From the IMG/VR virus record IMGVR_UViG_3300021959_000145, positions 1 through 37,753 of that record: a stretch of DNA of 37,753 bases; one strand, given 5' to 3'. Made by a program: the position numbers and the translations under genes. The DNA comes from a virus. Shown in pieces: positions 1 through 7,375 of this stretch (the stretch's first letter is position 1; every line of letters starts with the position of its first letter). The notes beneath the pieces are model-generated. The model was not told the origin of the DNA. It did no database searches and saw only the letters and a list, made by a program, of their open reading frames with translations.

Positions 1-130
1 AACTAAGTCAGCAACTCGACGCTGCAAAACTTCTTTCATGTCTGCGCGTACTTGGTACTGGCTCCACTGCGGGTTGCCGACCTGTTTGCAAAAAGTGTCA
101 ATAAATTTGCCACGGGTGTCGCCTAACCTT
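1..130. repeat. Terminal overlap, left copy (circular closure)
   Basis: Bases 1-126 are identical to 37624-37749; then one mismatch (C at 127, T at 37750) and three more matching bases to the window end. The overlap lies inside the helicase reading frame and joins its two halves in frame. It is therefore more likely the redundant end of a circular or circularly permuted assembly than a physical terminal repeat. Removing it leaves about 37,623 bp. Confidence 0.93.
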
Positions 131-663
131 TTGCCACCGTCAAGAAGATAAATCTGAGGCCACAACTCCATTAAGGTGTTGGGTGACGGCGTTCCGGTTA
201 ACTGCACCATCCGTTTGATCTTGCCCGTCTTCACCACCTGACGCAGCGCCTTCCACCTCTGGCTGCTGTGACTTTTGAAGCTGCTGGACTCGTCTATTAC
301 TACGCTGTCGTAGTGCCAATTGCGCCCTAAATTTTCTACGAGCCAAGGTAGGTTCTCCCTGTTGATGATGTGGATGTTTGACGAAGAGTGCATCGCCTCT
401 TCTCTTTCGGTAGGACTCAACCCCGCCAGCGCAGAAAACCGTAAGGCTTTAAGGTGCGACCAGTTTTGAATCTCTTGAGGCCAAGTGTGTTGCGCCACGC
501 GCAATGGCGCGATAATGAGAACTTTTTTCACCTCTTTGGTCGCAATCAAATCGACTAATGCGGTCAAGGTGCTAACAGTCTTGCCCAACCCCATATCCAC
601 CCAAAGGGCGCACGCTCGATTGTCTTTTATAAACTGGGCTGCGCGTAGCTGATATTGATGCAA
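1..663 (-). CDS. SNF2/DEAD-like DNA helicase, N-terminal part (continues at the right end of the window)
   Basis: This is the N-terminal ATPase half of a phage SNF2-family helicase; the rest is at 36928-37753. Read leftward it shows a Q-motif-like start (HQYQLRAAQF), Walker A DMGLGKT near 577-597, an IIAPLRV segment, the Walker B variant VIDESS and the LTGTPSPNTL motif. It then runs off base 1 in frame with the C-terminal part. The joined protein is about 455-460 residues, a usual length for phage members thought to remodel DNA during replication. There is no ATG near the start. TTG at 663 is the first conventional codon, but an ATT at 681 lies about nine bases after an AAGG and would overlap the VRR-NUC stop. 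It is the last replication gene of the leftward operon before the repressor. Confidence 0.9.
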   Translation of the reverse strand, partial: MHQYQLRAAQFIKDNRACALWVDMGLGKTVSTLTALVDLIATKEVKKVLIIAPLRVAQHTWPQEIQNWSHLKALRFSALAGLSPTEREEAMHSSSNIHIINRENLPWLVENLGRNWHYDSVVIDESSSFKSHSSQRWKALRQVVKTGKIKRMVQLTGTPSPNTLMELWPQIYLLDGGKRLGDTRGKFIDTFCKQVGNPQWSQYQVRADMKEVLQRRVADLV

Positions 664-674
664 GTCGCTGTGAT

Positions 675-935
675 CTAAAATAGTAATTTTCCTTGAGCTA
701 CGTTATCTACGACATAAACGTGAAAGCCATGTGCTTTTAACCGTTTATGAATAGCGTGTTGGTATACAGTGGGTTTTTTGCCTGGGGCTTTGAACTCGAT
801 CATCAAACATTCACTATCACGGAAATAGATCATGTCTGGCACACCCCGCTGGCTGGGGGAGGTCCATTTGAAGGCCAGCCAGCCTCGCTCTCTGGCGTAG
901 CTGTTGACAGTCCGCTCAACGCTGGACTCTCTCAC
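675..935 (-). CDS. VRR-NUC domain nuclease
   Basis: An 86-residue stand-alone VRR-NUC protein of the PD-(D/E)XK superfamily. The catalytic signature is visible as GVPDMIYF followed by an E-x-K (MIEFKAPGKKPT) near residues 47-54, and the conserved QxxxHKRLKAHG helix follows. Family members are often structure-specific nucleases, and phage genomes commonly place one beside the SNF2 helicase and DNA polymerase, as here. The start is GTG at 935, overlapping the polymerase stop by four bases (GTGA), so translation is probably coupled. Its 3' end abuts or overlaps the helicase start. The substrate in this phage is inferred (replication or recombination intermediates). Confidence 0.9.
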   Translation of the reverse strand: MRESSVERTVNSYARERGWLAFKWTSPSQRGVPDMIYFRDSECLMIEFKAPGKKPTVYQHAIHKRLKAHGFHVYVVDNVAQGKLLF

Positions 936-2401
936 TTCCGGTATCTCTCCGACTCATAGCCCTCAACGTCCACGGGTAAACCTTTGGCCCACGAAGGCAG
1001 CTTGCACATTAAGGAGTTAAATTCGTCTAACGATCCAAAATCTTTGGGTACGTCCGCGACAATTTCGTCATGGACAGTCAAAACCACGGGGTATCCAGCG
1101 TTCTCTATGTTCAACACTGACTGAGCTAACAGATCTCTAGCGACAGCCTGTGTGATAGACTGCACAAGCGAACCGCCGTAGCTGTCTATCTGGCCCCAGC
1201 GGTGGGTGTGATTGTTGATGCCTTCGTAAATTAGCTTTTCACCGTATGCACCGTCAGTCAGTGAGGCTCTGGGGAATGAAAGTATTCGTTTCGATGGCAG
1301 CTTGAAGAGAAGGTCACGTTCAACAAGTTTGAACGATCCGCAACGGGTATCTTGCTCAGTCCCATAACGCACAGCGTTCATTGCTGCGCGTTCAACTTCG
1401 TTCCATAACTTTGCTATCGGCTTGTTGGCTGCACGCCATTCGTCTCTGATCTTGATAGCGGTGGGTTCATCAACATTAGTGCCGTAGTTCTCTGACATTT
1501 TCTGGAAGGCGCGAACTCCACCCTGATAGGCGAGTGCTAAGCTTGCTACTTTTCCTCGAAATCGTTGATCCTTGTCCACATCGTCGTAGTCGCAACCCTC
1601 CATCGCCGCCGCAGTAACTTTGTACAGATCAAGCCCATCACGGAATGACTGCAACACCGTGTCATGCCCTGAAAGCCAAGCAATGACACGCGCTTCGATG
1701 GCGCTGTAGTCGCTGACGATTAGCCTGTTACCTTCGCTGGCGATAAGCATTCCCCGCAGACAACTGGAAAGTGCCTCCATCGGTTCGCATGGAAAGAGTG
1801 ACGGATCTCTGTGTTTGAATAGTTCGATGACTGCGTCAACGTCATCAACTGTTGGGCGCGGTAAGTTTTGAGGTTGGAAGTGACGGCCCGTCCACCGCCC
1901 CGTGGCAGCGCCGCAGTAAATCATGCTGCCATGTGCTCTGCCATCGCGCCCCAAACAAGACAACATAGCTTGATACTTCTTCGTGCTACTGCGCGACAGC
2001 GCCTGTCTGATTTGCAGGAATCGCTCAACTTTTGGTGGGCAAACACCTTCTAATGCACAAACAACGGCAGCTTTGTCGTAGCTGTCCATCGACACGCCTT
2101 GGCGATTGATCCAATCCAGAGCCTTGGCACGGCTGCTGGTTGATGACATCTCGCCATTTGTTAGCTCAAACACTTCGGCGTTTAACTTTTTCTCTACGTC
2201 CGCGATGATCGCCAACGCATGTTCAATGTTCTCTTTATCTAAGCGCACGCCTCTCCAGTTAATCTTCTGGTCAAGCTCCCATATTTGGCGCTCAGTCCCG
2301 CGCAGATCGCGCAGGCGTTTTCGTATTTCGCTCTCTGCAACAACGTCCTGTTCACAGTAGTCGTACATTTCCTTCAGCAGTTCTGGATCTCTATTTCGCA
2401 C
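932..2401 (-). CDS. Family A DNA polymerase, polymerase part of a split gene
   Basis: This frame holds the polymerase domain of a phage family A (Pol I-like) DNA polymerase. Motif A is DYSAIEARV (Asp231), motif B is RFRGKVASLALAYQGG around residues 279-295, and motif C is VHDEIVADVP (His444-Asp445-Glu446). It also carries, at residues 13-20, the YDYCEQDV segment that is normally motif III of the 3'-5' exonuclease. It therefore begins inside what is usually the exonuclease domain. The upstream frame (2391-2831) has the remaining exonuclease motifs and is offset by one base; together they give about 632 residues, the normal length for an intact enzyme. GTG at 2401 is preceded by AAGGG at a workable six-base distance, so reinitiation is possible. 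A +1 shift at AAA-TAG or a sequence error would instead fuse the frames. Confidence 0.93.
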   Translation of the reverse strand: MRNRDPELLKEMYDYCEQDVVAESEIRKRLRDLRGTERQIWELDQKINWRGVRLDKENIEHALAIIADVEKKLNAEVFELTNGEMSSTSSRAKALDWINRQGVSMDSYDKAAVVCALEGVCPPKVERFLQIRQALSRSSTKKYQAMLSCLGRDGRAHGSMIYCGAATGRWTGRHFQPQNLPRPTVDDVDAVIELFKHRDPSLFPCEPMEALSSCLRGMLIASEGNRLIVSDYSAIEARVIAWLSGHDTVLQSFRDGLDLYKVTAAAMEGCDYDDVDKDQRFRGKVASLALAYQGGVRAFQKMSENYGTNVDEPTAIKIRDEWRAANKPIAKLWNEVERAAMNAVRYGTEQDTRCGSFKLVERDLLFKLPSKRILSFPRASLTDGAYGEKLIYEGINNHTHRWGQIDSYGGSLVQSITQAVARDLLAQSVLNIENAGYPVVLTVHDEIVADVPKDFGSLDEFNSLMCKLPSWAKGLPVDVEGYESERYRK

Positions 2402-2831
2402 GCTTGGCCCTTACTTTTTGTGGTTTACACAACCGCTGGATTAGCAGCTTGCCGCGCTTATCTTTAGCTTGGTCACCTTCCAGCCCCAAAAACGCGCCAC
2501 AATTACCCAGCGCACGGGGATAAGCCTGTACAGAGCTAAGGGCTGCGGTGTCATTCCACTGCCCAAAGGGGATGCGAGGCCAATCCAAAACTAAATTCCA
2601 AATACACATCTCAAAGAAACTGTTCCATGCCCAAATCTGAGCGCCTTTCTCTATGTAATTAAAAAGCTGGATGGGAAGCGGATCTCCCCAAAGCCAAAGC
2701 TCTGGGGGTTCCTCGTTGACGCGCCACGCCAAGCAGATCACTTCCGTGCTCGGATGATCTGCGTAGGCGTAAGCGCCAGCGGAGCGAATGTCAGACTCGC
2801 TGTAAGTCTCAAAGTCGATTGAGATGATCAC
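2391..2831 (-). CDS. Family A DNA polymerase, 3'-5' exonuclease N-terminal part
   Basis: A 146-residue N-terminal piece of the same DNA polymerase. DnaQ-like exonuclease motif I is visible as SIDFETYS (Asp6, Glu8), followed by an AWNSFFE segment (Asn70) and WNDT (Asp94). It continues into the conserved KDKRGKLLIQRLCKP linker and stops at TAG 2391-2393. The third exonuclease motif (YxxxD) lies only in the next frame, so this chain alone should not be a complete proofreading nuclease. It overlaps the polymerase frame by 11 bases. Its own start overlaps the stop of the upstream ssDNA-binding protein gene by four bases. Either a single ancestral gene was frameshifted, or the two parts are made by coupled initiation or +1 frameshifting. 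Confidence 0.88.
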   Translation of the reverse strand: MIISIDFETYSESDIRSAGAYAYADHPSTEVICLAWRVNEEPPELWLWGDPLPIQLFNYIEKGAQIWAWNSFFEMCIWNLVLDWPRIPFGQWNDTAALSSVQAYPRALGNCGAFLGLEGDQAKDKRGKLLIQRLCKPQKVRAKRAK

Positions 2832-3388
2832 TCGAAAAACGAGTCCTCTGCTTCTGCAACGACATCCGCAGCGGCTTCGTCCCCTATGTCATCCAACAGG
2901 TTGGCTTTGCTACCGCCACCACCACCAAACCGATCACCTTCTTTAACAAACTGAATCAAGTCCAGATTAGCGTTTACTCGCTTACCGTACTGGTTGTCCT
3001 GCACCCACAAACCTATGACCGCGTTGACGTAGCAACCGGAGTAGGGCTTGTCATCCAACTCCACTAACTCCATTTTGTCGCGATCAATAATTTCTGGTTT
3101 TCTGACAGTGCTTGCGCTCAGAAACATCTGGCCTTCGTAACCTTCATAGGATTTTTCTTCGCCATCGCCCAAGCACCGCTTGATGCCCTTGGGCGGTTTG
3201 CCGTTAAAAAAGTCCAAGGCCATTTCTGACATTTTCTTTTCTAACGCTTTAATTTGATCACCCTGCGTCTCTTTATCTAATAAAAAGTTGCAAGAGTATT
3301 TTAGCGGTGAGCCTGGGTTAAACGCTTTTGGTTGCCAAATGTCTGCAAATGACAAACGCACGTTTTTCAAAACTACTGTCTTATCCAT
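2828..3388 (-). CDS. DUF2815-family ssDNA-binding protein
   Basis: A 186-residue protein of the DUF2815 type, regarded as phage single-stranded DNA-binding proteins similar to T7 gp2.5. Visible family features are the opening TVVLKNVRLSFADIWQPKAF, the acidic-aromatic YSCNFLLDK strand, and the SGCYVNAVIGLWVQDNQYGK core near residues 116-135. A Gly-rich linker (FGGGGG) leads to a very acidic C-terminal tail ending in EDSFFE. Such tails in SSB-like proteins dock replication partners. It lies between the DUF2800 nuclease and the DNA polymerase, and this order recurs in many phage replication modules. An AGGTAA precedes the ATG. Confidence 0.9.
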   Translation of the reverse strand: MDKTVVLKNVRLSFADIWQPKAFNPGSPLKYSCNFLLDKETQGDQIKALEKKMSEMALDFFNGKPPKGIKRCLGDGEEKSYEGYEGQMFLSASTVRKPEIIDRDKMELVELDDKPYSGCYVNAVIGLWVQDNQYGKRVNANLDLIQFVKEGDRFGGGGGSKANLLDDIGDEAAADVVAEAEDSFFE

Positions 3389-3401
3389 TTCTATTACCTA
3401 T

Positions 3402-4544
3402 TTAGTCCAATTTATCTAGCAGATCTGCCGGTTTACTTAATGCCTGTCTCTTATCTGATACAGGAACCAGTGTCGGTTTTCCCGCTGGTTTGACGATGAT
3501 CGAATTTACGTCATCGCATTTCGCTCCAAGCAAGCCAATGGCTTGGGTTGGCGAAATTGGTTTAGCCGAATACACAGGCTCATTCGTTAGTCGCTGCATC
3601 ACTCGGATAGCTTCTTGATCGTCCGACCAGCGTCTGTTTGTTCGTGATTCGACAAGCTTGTAGCCAGCGATCTCTTGACCGTCCCGCGCCAGTTCAGATG
3701 CGTGGGCCGCAACTTTGTCGCACCAAGATTTTATTAGTCCAAGCTCTGGCAGCAGCTTTGAGATTTCTTCAACGGTTAATGTTTCAGGCGTAGGCGGTGT
3801 GACCGGCTCATCGATGGCGGCTTCAAGCAGCTCCATGTTGTGGTTTGCTATCGCTCTGCACGTTGGTGCGGCTTTGCAGAAGCGGCATTGGCTCTCGCCA
3901 ACCTTGAATTCGGGGTTGTCGCCTAAAGCGGCGGTGGCGGCGGGTTGTAGCACATCCTTCGCCCACTTCAGTAGCTCTGTGACGCGCATCGTGTGAGTAT
4001 CTTTATGGTGGATGCGGGGTTGCACAATCGTCATATTTACAATGTCGATCTGAGCGTCGAAACCAAACGCGCGTATTACGCCTAGCGCGTAAACTTTAAG
4101 CTGGTCGCAATCGGCGTACACTATGTTGCGCCCGAATTTTAGATCGACAACCCATGCTTCGCCTTCGCGAATCGACACAAAGTCCGCAGTGCCAAATCCG
4201 TCAGGCACCCACATCGAAAAGTCTAATCGCTGCTCTATGTAGCTTCGGTCCTGCGGCAACGCACGGCAGAAATCGACGTAGCCCTGTACGCCGTCTGCCA
4301 TCTCTTTGCTGACTGCGTAGCCGTTAAACGTTTCACCTAAAAAGTCGTGGGGCTGCGAACTAGTCAACAAGCAGCGTTCAGCCAGTTCGTGAGCGGCTGT
4401 TCCTTCAGCGGCTGCGGGACTAGAACTGTCAGGTATCCCTCTGCTGGCTTGAACGCTTGCAGGGCAGGCTATCCAGCGGTGCGCGGAGCTTGCGCTTAAC
4501 TCAGCATGAGCAGGGCCGTCCAGTTCTAAATCAAATTGCTGCAT
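3402..4544 (-). CDS. DUF2800 PD-(D/E)XK nuclease, Cas4/RecB-like
   Basis: A 380-residue DUF2800-family protein. The nuclease core is visible: GTAAHELAE (His52), GTADFV (Asp121), VVDLKFG (Asp134, Lys136) and a downstream Gln148 in DQLKVYALG. These are the usual catalytic positions of the RecB/Cas4 branch. Four cysteines (Cys27 near the N terminus; Cys220, Cys223 and Cys229 in a CRFCKAAPTC cluster) match the Fe-S cluster arrangement of that branch. It is the first gene of the leftward replication operon, with GGAGG six to seven bases ahead of ATG 4544. A role in processing DNA ends for recombination-dependent replication is inferred from family and context. Confidence 0.9.
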   Translation of the reverse strand: MQQFDLELDGPAHAELSASSAHRWIACPASVQASRGIPDSSSPAAAEGTAAHELAERCLLTSSQPHDFLGETFNGYAVSKEMADGVQGYVDFCRALPQDRSYIEQRLDFSMWVPDGFGTADFVSIREGEAWVVDLKFGRNIVYADCDQLKVYALGVIRAFGFDAQIDIVNMTIVQPRIHHKDTHTMRVTELLKWAKDVLQPAATAALGDNPEFKVGESQCRFCKAAPTCRAIANHNMELLEAAIDEPVTPPTPETLTVEEISKLLPELGLIKSWCDKVAAHASELARDGQEIAGYKLVESRTNRRWSDDQEAIRVMQRLTNEPVYSAKPISPTQAIGLLGAKCDDVNSIIVKPAGKPTLVPVSDKRQALSKPADLLDKLD

Positions 4545-4560
4545 TAACCCTCCGTAAATC

Positions 4561-4575
4561 TCAACAAAATGTTGA
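4561..4575. promoter_or_regulatory. Dyad operator candidate TCAAC-N5-GTTGA (site 1)
   Basis: A perfect inverted repeat, TCAAC-AAAAT-GTTGA, sits between the divergent early promoters and the DUF2800 start. The same architecture recurs at 13495, 36941 and 36035, with weaker forms at 7906 and 34725. It lies just downstream of the predicted leftward promoter, where a bound repressor would block replication-gene transcription. Which phage protein binds is not shown. Confidence 0.6.
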
Positions 4576-4590
4576 AAGTGATAATTTAGG

Positions 4591-4620
4591 TTGCAAAGCG
4601 TATTTCCCCTCGTTTATCTT
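4591..4620 (+). promoter_or_regulatory. Predicted rightward early promoter (cro-like gene)
   Basis: TTGCAA at 4591-4596 and TATCTT at 4615-4620 are separated by 18 bases, a moderate sigma70-type match. It would start transcription about 30 bases before the Cro-like gene, which has an AAGGAG in front of its ATG. Its -10 abuts the -35 of the opposing leftward promoter, so the two cannot easily be occupied together. Confidence 0.45.
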
Positions 4621-4625
4621 GTCAA
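4597..4625 (-). promoter_or_regulatory. Predicted leftward early promoter (replication operon)
   Basis: On the minus strand a perfect -35 TTGACA (plus 4620-4625) is followed after 17 bases by a poor -10 TACGCT (4597-4602). It points toward DUF2800 and the replication genes. The consensus -35 with a weak -10, face to face with the rightward promoter and next to operator site 1, suggests a regulated promoter. Confidence 0.45.
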
Positions 4626-4658
4626 CATGAAATCGCAACTAAAAGGAGATTTTGCGAA

Positions 4659-4934
4659 ATGCGTTATCAAAGTGATCCGAATCGAAGAAAAGCTATCGAG
4701 CAACTTGACTTTGCTTGTCATCTTTTAGCCAACGATTCTTTTAATAGACTCGCTGGACGGCTTGACGTTACGAAGCAAGCCATTAGTAAGTGGCGGACAA
4801 GTGGCGTGTTGCCAGCGTCGAGAGCTTGTCAAATCGAACTTCTCACCAAGGGTGAAGTGACATGGCAGTCTTTGTGCCCCGATCTGGTCGCCTCAACCGA
4901 ACAGTTAGCTGCTGAGTGGAAGAAAGGGCTATGA
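4659..4934 (+). CDS. Cro/YdaS-like helix-turn-helix protein
   Basis: A 91-residue small HTH protein of the Cro/YdaS type. The recognition region is FNRLAGRLDVTKQAISKWRTSGVLP at about residues 29-53, with the A-x-Q-A-I-S-K-W pattern typical of Cro-like repressors. The following segment (ASRACQIELLTKGEVTW) is the usual YdaS-like tail. It is the first gene of the rightward early block and faces the replication operon across a 114-base control region. This is the classic place for a Cro protein, although here the CI-like gene is elsewhere. An AAGGAG sits eight to nine bases before the ATG. Repression of the divergent promoters is inferred. Confidence 0.82.
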   Translation: MRYQSDPNRRKAIEQLDFACHLLANDSFNRLAGRLDVTKQAISKWRTSGVLPASRACQIELLTKGEVTWQSLCPDLVASTEQLAAEWKKGL

Positions 4935-5077
4935 CAAAATATCTATATAAAACCCTGGGTTATACGGTCAAAGTTTTTGAAATCGTGTTTTTCTTTCTTG
5001 CTGCTCTTTTTGAAATGGCCGGAGAGAGATGCCGCGAATGCGCGGATTGGTGCGATCAAGTGACCGGCAAGATTTAG
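4931..5077 (+). CDS. Small single-pass membrane protein
   Basis: A 48-codon reading frame whose ATG overlaps the stop of the Cro-like gene (ATGA), indicating coupled translation. The product opens MTKYLYKTLGYTVK and continues into one hydrophobic segment, about residues 16-30 (FEIVFFFLAALFEMAG). A short polar tail contains three Cys residues (CRECADWC). It ends 15 bases before the primase start. I do not recognise a family. The tight packing and clean membrane segment argue that it is real. Possible roles include superinfection exclusion or a replisome tether, but nothing in the sequence decides this. Confidence 0.6.
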   Translation: MTKYLYKTLGYTVKVFEIVFFFLAALFEMAGERCRECADWCDQVTGKI

Positions 5078-5092
5078 TTTAAAGGGGGAGTT

Positions 5093-7357
5093 ATGTTGGA
5101 AGAAATCGGAACACGGTTGATAGACCGTGGCTATAAAGTCATCCCTATTAAAAAAGGTAAAAAGTTTCCATGCATAGATGAGTGGCAGAAAGCTAACGCC
5201 ACGCATGACGATTTAGCGCGATGGTCAAAAGAATTTCCTGAGAGCGGAATCGGCGTGCTGTGCAAAAACACAATTGCAGTCGATGTCGATTGCAGAAACG
5301 TAAGTTTAGTTAAGCTGTGTGCTAAATGGCTGGAAGAGAATGTCGGAATCGCCGCTGCGCGGATCGGCAACCAGCCAAAGATGCTTTTCGCCTATCGCGG
5401 AAGCCCGCGCAAAAAGATCAAGTCCGTTGAGTTTGAGTGTCAGGAAGGCAACAAGCACGCCGTAGAAGTCTTAGGTGACGGGCAGCAGTTTGTCGCGTTC
5501 GGAGTGCATCCAGATACGCAGAAGCCCTACCGCTGGTTGAAGTCCTACGCCTCGTTGGACTCGGTAAATCACGACGAACTGCCTGAGTTAACAGAAGAAA
5601 CGGCGCGGAGGTTCGTAGAGTTCTTTGAGCGCAAGGCACGCGAGGCTGGTTGGCAGGAAAGCCGGAAAGGTATGGACAGCAACCTCAGTGAGTACGACGA
5701 ACTGCTTGCGCTGCGTCCGAAGTTTGAAGCGGAAGCCGAAGATGTCAGCGAGATGCTTGGCAAGGTTGATCCAGACATCGATCACGATCACTGGTTCCGA
5801 GTTGGGATGGCTCTACACCACCACTTCGATGGTGATGACGAAGGGCTACAGCTTTGGGCAGAGTGGTCTGCTGACGGTGAGAAGTTCAAAGACGGGGAGT
5901 GCGAAAAGCGTTGGGAGAGCTTCGACAGCAACGGCAAGGTGCCGGTGACGCTGGCCTATGTAGCATCCCTCGCTAAGAAAGAAGAGGCTGAAGAGGTCAT
6001 GCGGGAAAAGGTCGATGAGGTTTTACCGCACATGCTGGAGAACTGGTCATTGGTGCTGGTTGAAGGCCATGCACGGGTGGTGCGCGACGATATATTTCAA
6101 GACCGGACAGTCCTGTACGGCCTAGAAGATGTGAGAAAAGAGTTTCAGAACCAACGGGTTATGAGCTATGAGGGCAAAACGCCAAGGCTAGTCAATCTGG
6201 TCGATATGTGGCTTGAGCATGAAGAGCGCAAGACATACCCCGCCGGTCTGGCGTTCAGCCCAGACGGCGAATCAATCAATCAATATAATTTGTGGCGCGG
6301 GTGGTCAGTTGAGCCAGTGGAGGGCGATGTACGCCCGTGGATTGACTTCATAACGTACGTTATTGCGGACGGGAATGTCGCAAACGCAAACTGGATAATA
6401 GCATGGGCCGCGCAGATGGTTCAGCAGCCGCAAGTCAAAATCGGCATAGGTCTAGTGCTAAGAGGGCTGAAGGGTACAGGCAAGACAAAATTTGCCGAGT
6501 TGCTAGGTTGGCTTGTGAAGAGCCACTTCACCAGCGCCAGTAAGGCAGAGCACATCACCGGCAACTTTAACAAGCACCTACAAGAGACGTTGCTGCTGGT
6601 AGGCGAAGAGGCTTATTGGGCAGGTGCTAAGGCTGCGGAGTCGGCATTGAAAGACCTACTGACCGCCAGCCAAATTTTTGTAGAGAAGAAAGGCGTGGAC
6701 GGTTATATGGCACCAAACTACACACGCATTGTGTTTACAAGTAACGATGACTTCGTTGTGCCAGCTACGCTGGATGAGAGGCGGTTTGCAGTTTTTGATA
6801 TCAGCGACTGCCGCAAAGAAGACAGCAAGTATTTCGAGTCGCTCGACTCATGGTTTCACAACGGTGGCGGCTCCGCACTTCTCTATTACCTCAAGCACTT
6901 TGACCTATCGTCAGTTAACGTGCGAAAAGCACCCCAGACTGCCGCCCTGGACGAACAGAAGTTGGAAAACTTGGGCGGTGTAGATGCGTTTTTGTTAGCC
7001 AGTTTACAAAACGCAGAATTCAGAGAGCATAAAATTGCAGGAGAATCGCTTCAGTTCGGTGATGAGGTAAGCAAGACACAGCTTTACGCTATCTATACTT
7101 CAAGCGTGAAGGGACGCTACGAGGCCATAACCCGTGAGAACAGTTTCTGGAAGGCGCTGCGCAAGACCGGCATCTACACCGAAGAGGTGCATAAAAGAGC
7201 GGGAGGCGCACGGTTTAGAGCAGTTAAGTTAGCGGGGCTAAAACAGGCGCGTAAAAGCTTTCAAGAGTATTTAGGCATTAGCGTTGAGTGGACGGAAGAC
7301 GATAGGTTAGATCCGTTAGACCCATCTAACTGGAGCGACGAAGACGTACCCTTCTAG
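5093..7357 (+). CDS. Primase-polymerase / replicative helicase fusion
   Basis: A 754-residue multidomain replication protein. Residues 1 to about 180 are an AEP-type bifunctional primase-polymerase: the metal-binding D-x-D is AVDVD (Asp64, Asp66) and the motif-II-like segment is FVAFGVHPDTQKPYRW. Residues about 214-280 match the PriCT-2 primase C-terminal domain (DIDHDHWFRVGMALHHHF). The C-terminal half is a DUF5906/NrS-1-type helicase: Walker A GLKGTGKT at residues 458-465, then FNKHLQ, EEAYWAG, and VFTSNDDFVVPATLDERRFAVFD-type sensor motifs. It likely primes and unwinds DNA for the phage polymerase. GGGGGAG precedes ATG 5093. It is separated from the other replication genes by the divergent control region. 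Confidence 0.93.
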   Translation: MLEEIGTRLIDRGYKVIPIKKGKKFPCIDEWQKANATHDDLARWSKEFPESGIGVLCKNTIAVDVDCRNVSLVKLCAKWLEENVGIAAARIGNQPKMLFAYRGSPRKKIKSVEFECQEGNKHAVEVLGDGQQFVAFGVHPDTQKPYRWLKSYASLDSVNHDELPELTEETARRFVEFFERKAREAGWQESRKGMDSNLSEYDELLALRPKFEAEAEDVSEMLGKVDPDIDHDHWFRVGMALHHHFDGDDEGLQLWAEWSADGEKFKDGECEKRWESFDSNGKVPVTLAYVASLAKKEEAEEVMREKVDEVLPHMLENWSLVLVEGHARVVRDDIFQDRTVLYGLEDVRKEFQNQRVMSYEGKTPRLVNLVDMWLEHEERKTYPAGLAFSPDGESINQYNLWRGWSVEPVEGDVRPWIDFITYVIADGNVANANWIIAWAAQMVQQPQVKIGIGLVLRGLKGTGKTKFAELLGWLVKSHFTSASKAEHITGNFNKHLQETLLLVGEEAYWAGAKAAESALKDLLTASQIFVEKKGVDGYMAPNYTRIVFTSNDDFVVPATLDERRFAVFDISDCRKEDSKYFESLDSWFHNGGGSALLYYLKHFDLSSVNVRKAPQTAALDEQKLENLGGVDAFLLASLQNAEFREHKIAGESLQFGDEVSKTQLYAIYTSSVKGRYEAITRENSFWKALRKTGIYTEEVHKRAGGARFRAVKLAGLKQARKSFQEYLGISVEWTEDDRLDPLDPSNWSDEDVPF

Positions 7358-7375
7358 TACGTCTATACTGCCGCA

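Noticed and set aside
1-130. Physical direct terminal repeat of a T7-like linear genome
   Set aside because: The overlap lies within the helicase gene, which would be broken at both ends, and circular closure restores it exactly; kept only as an alternative.
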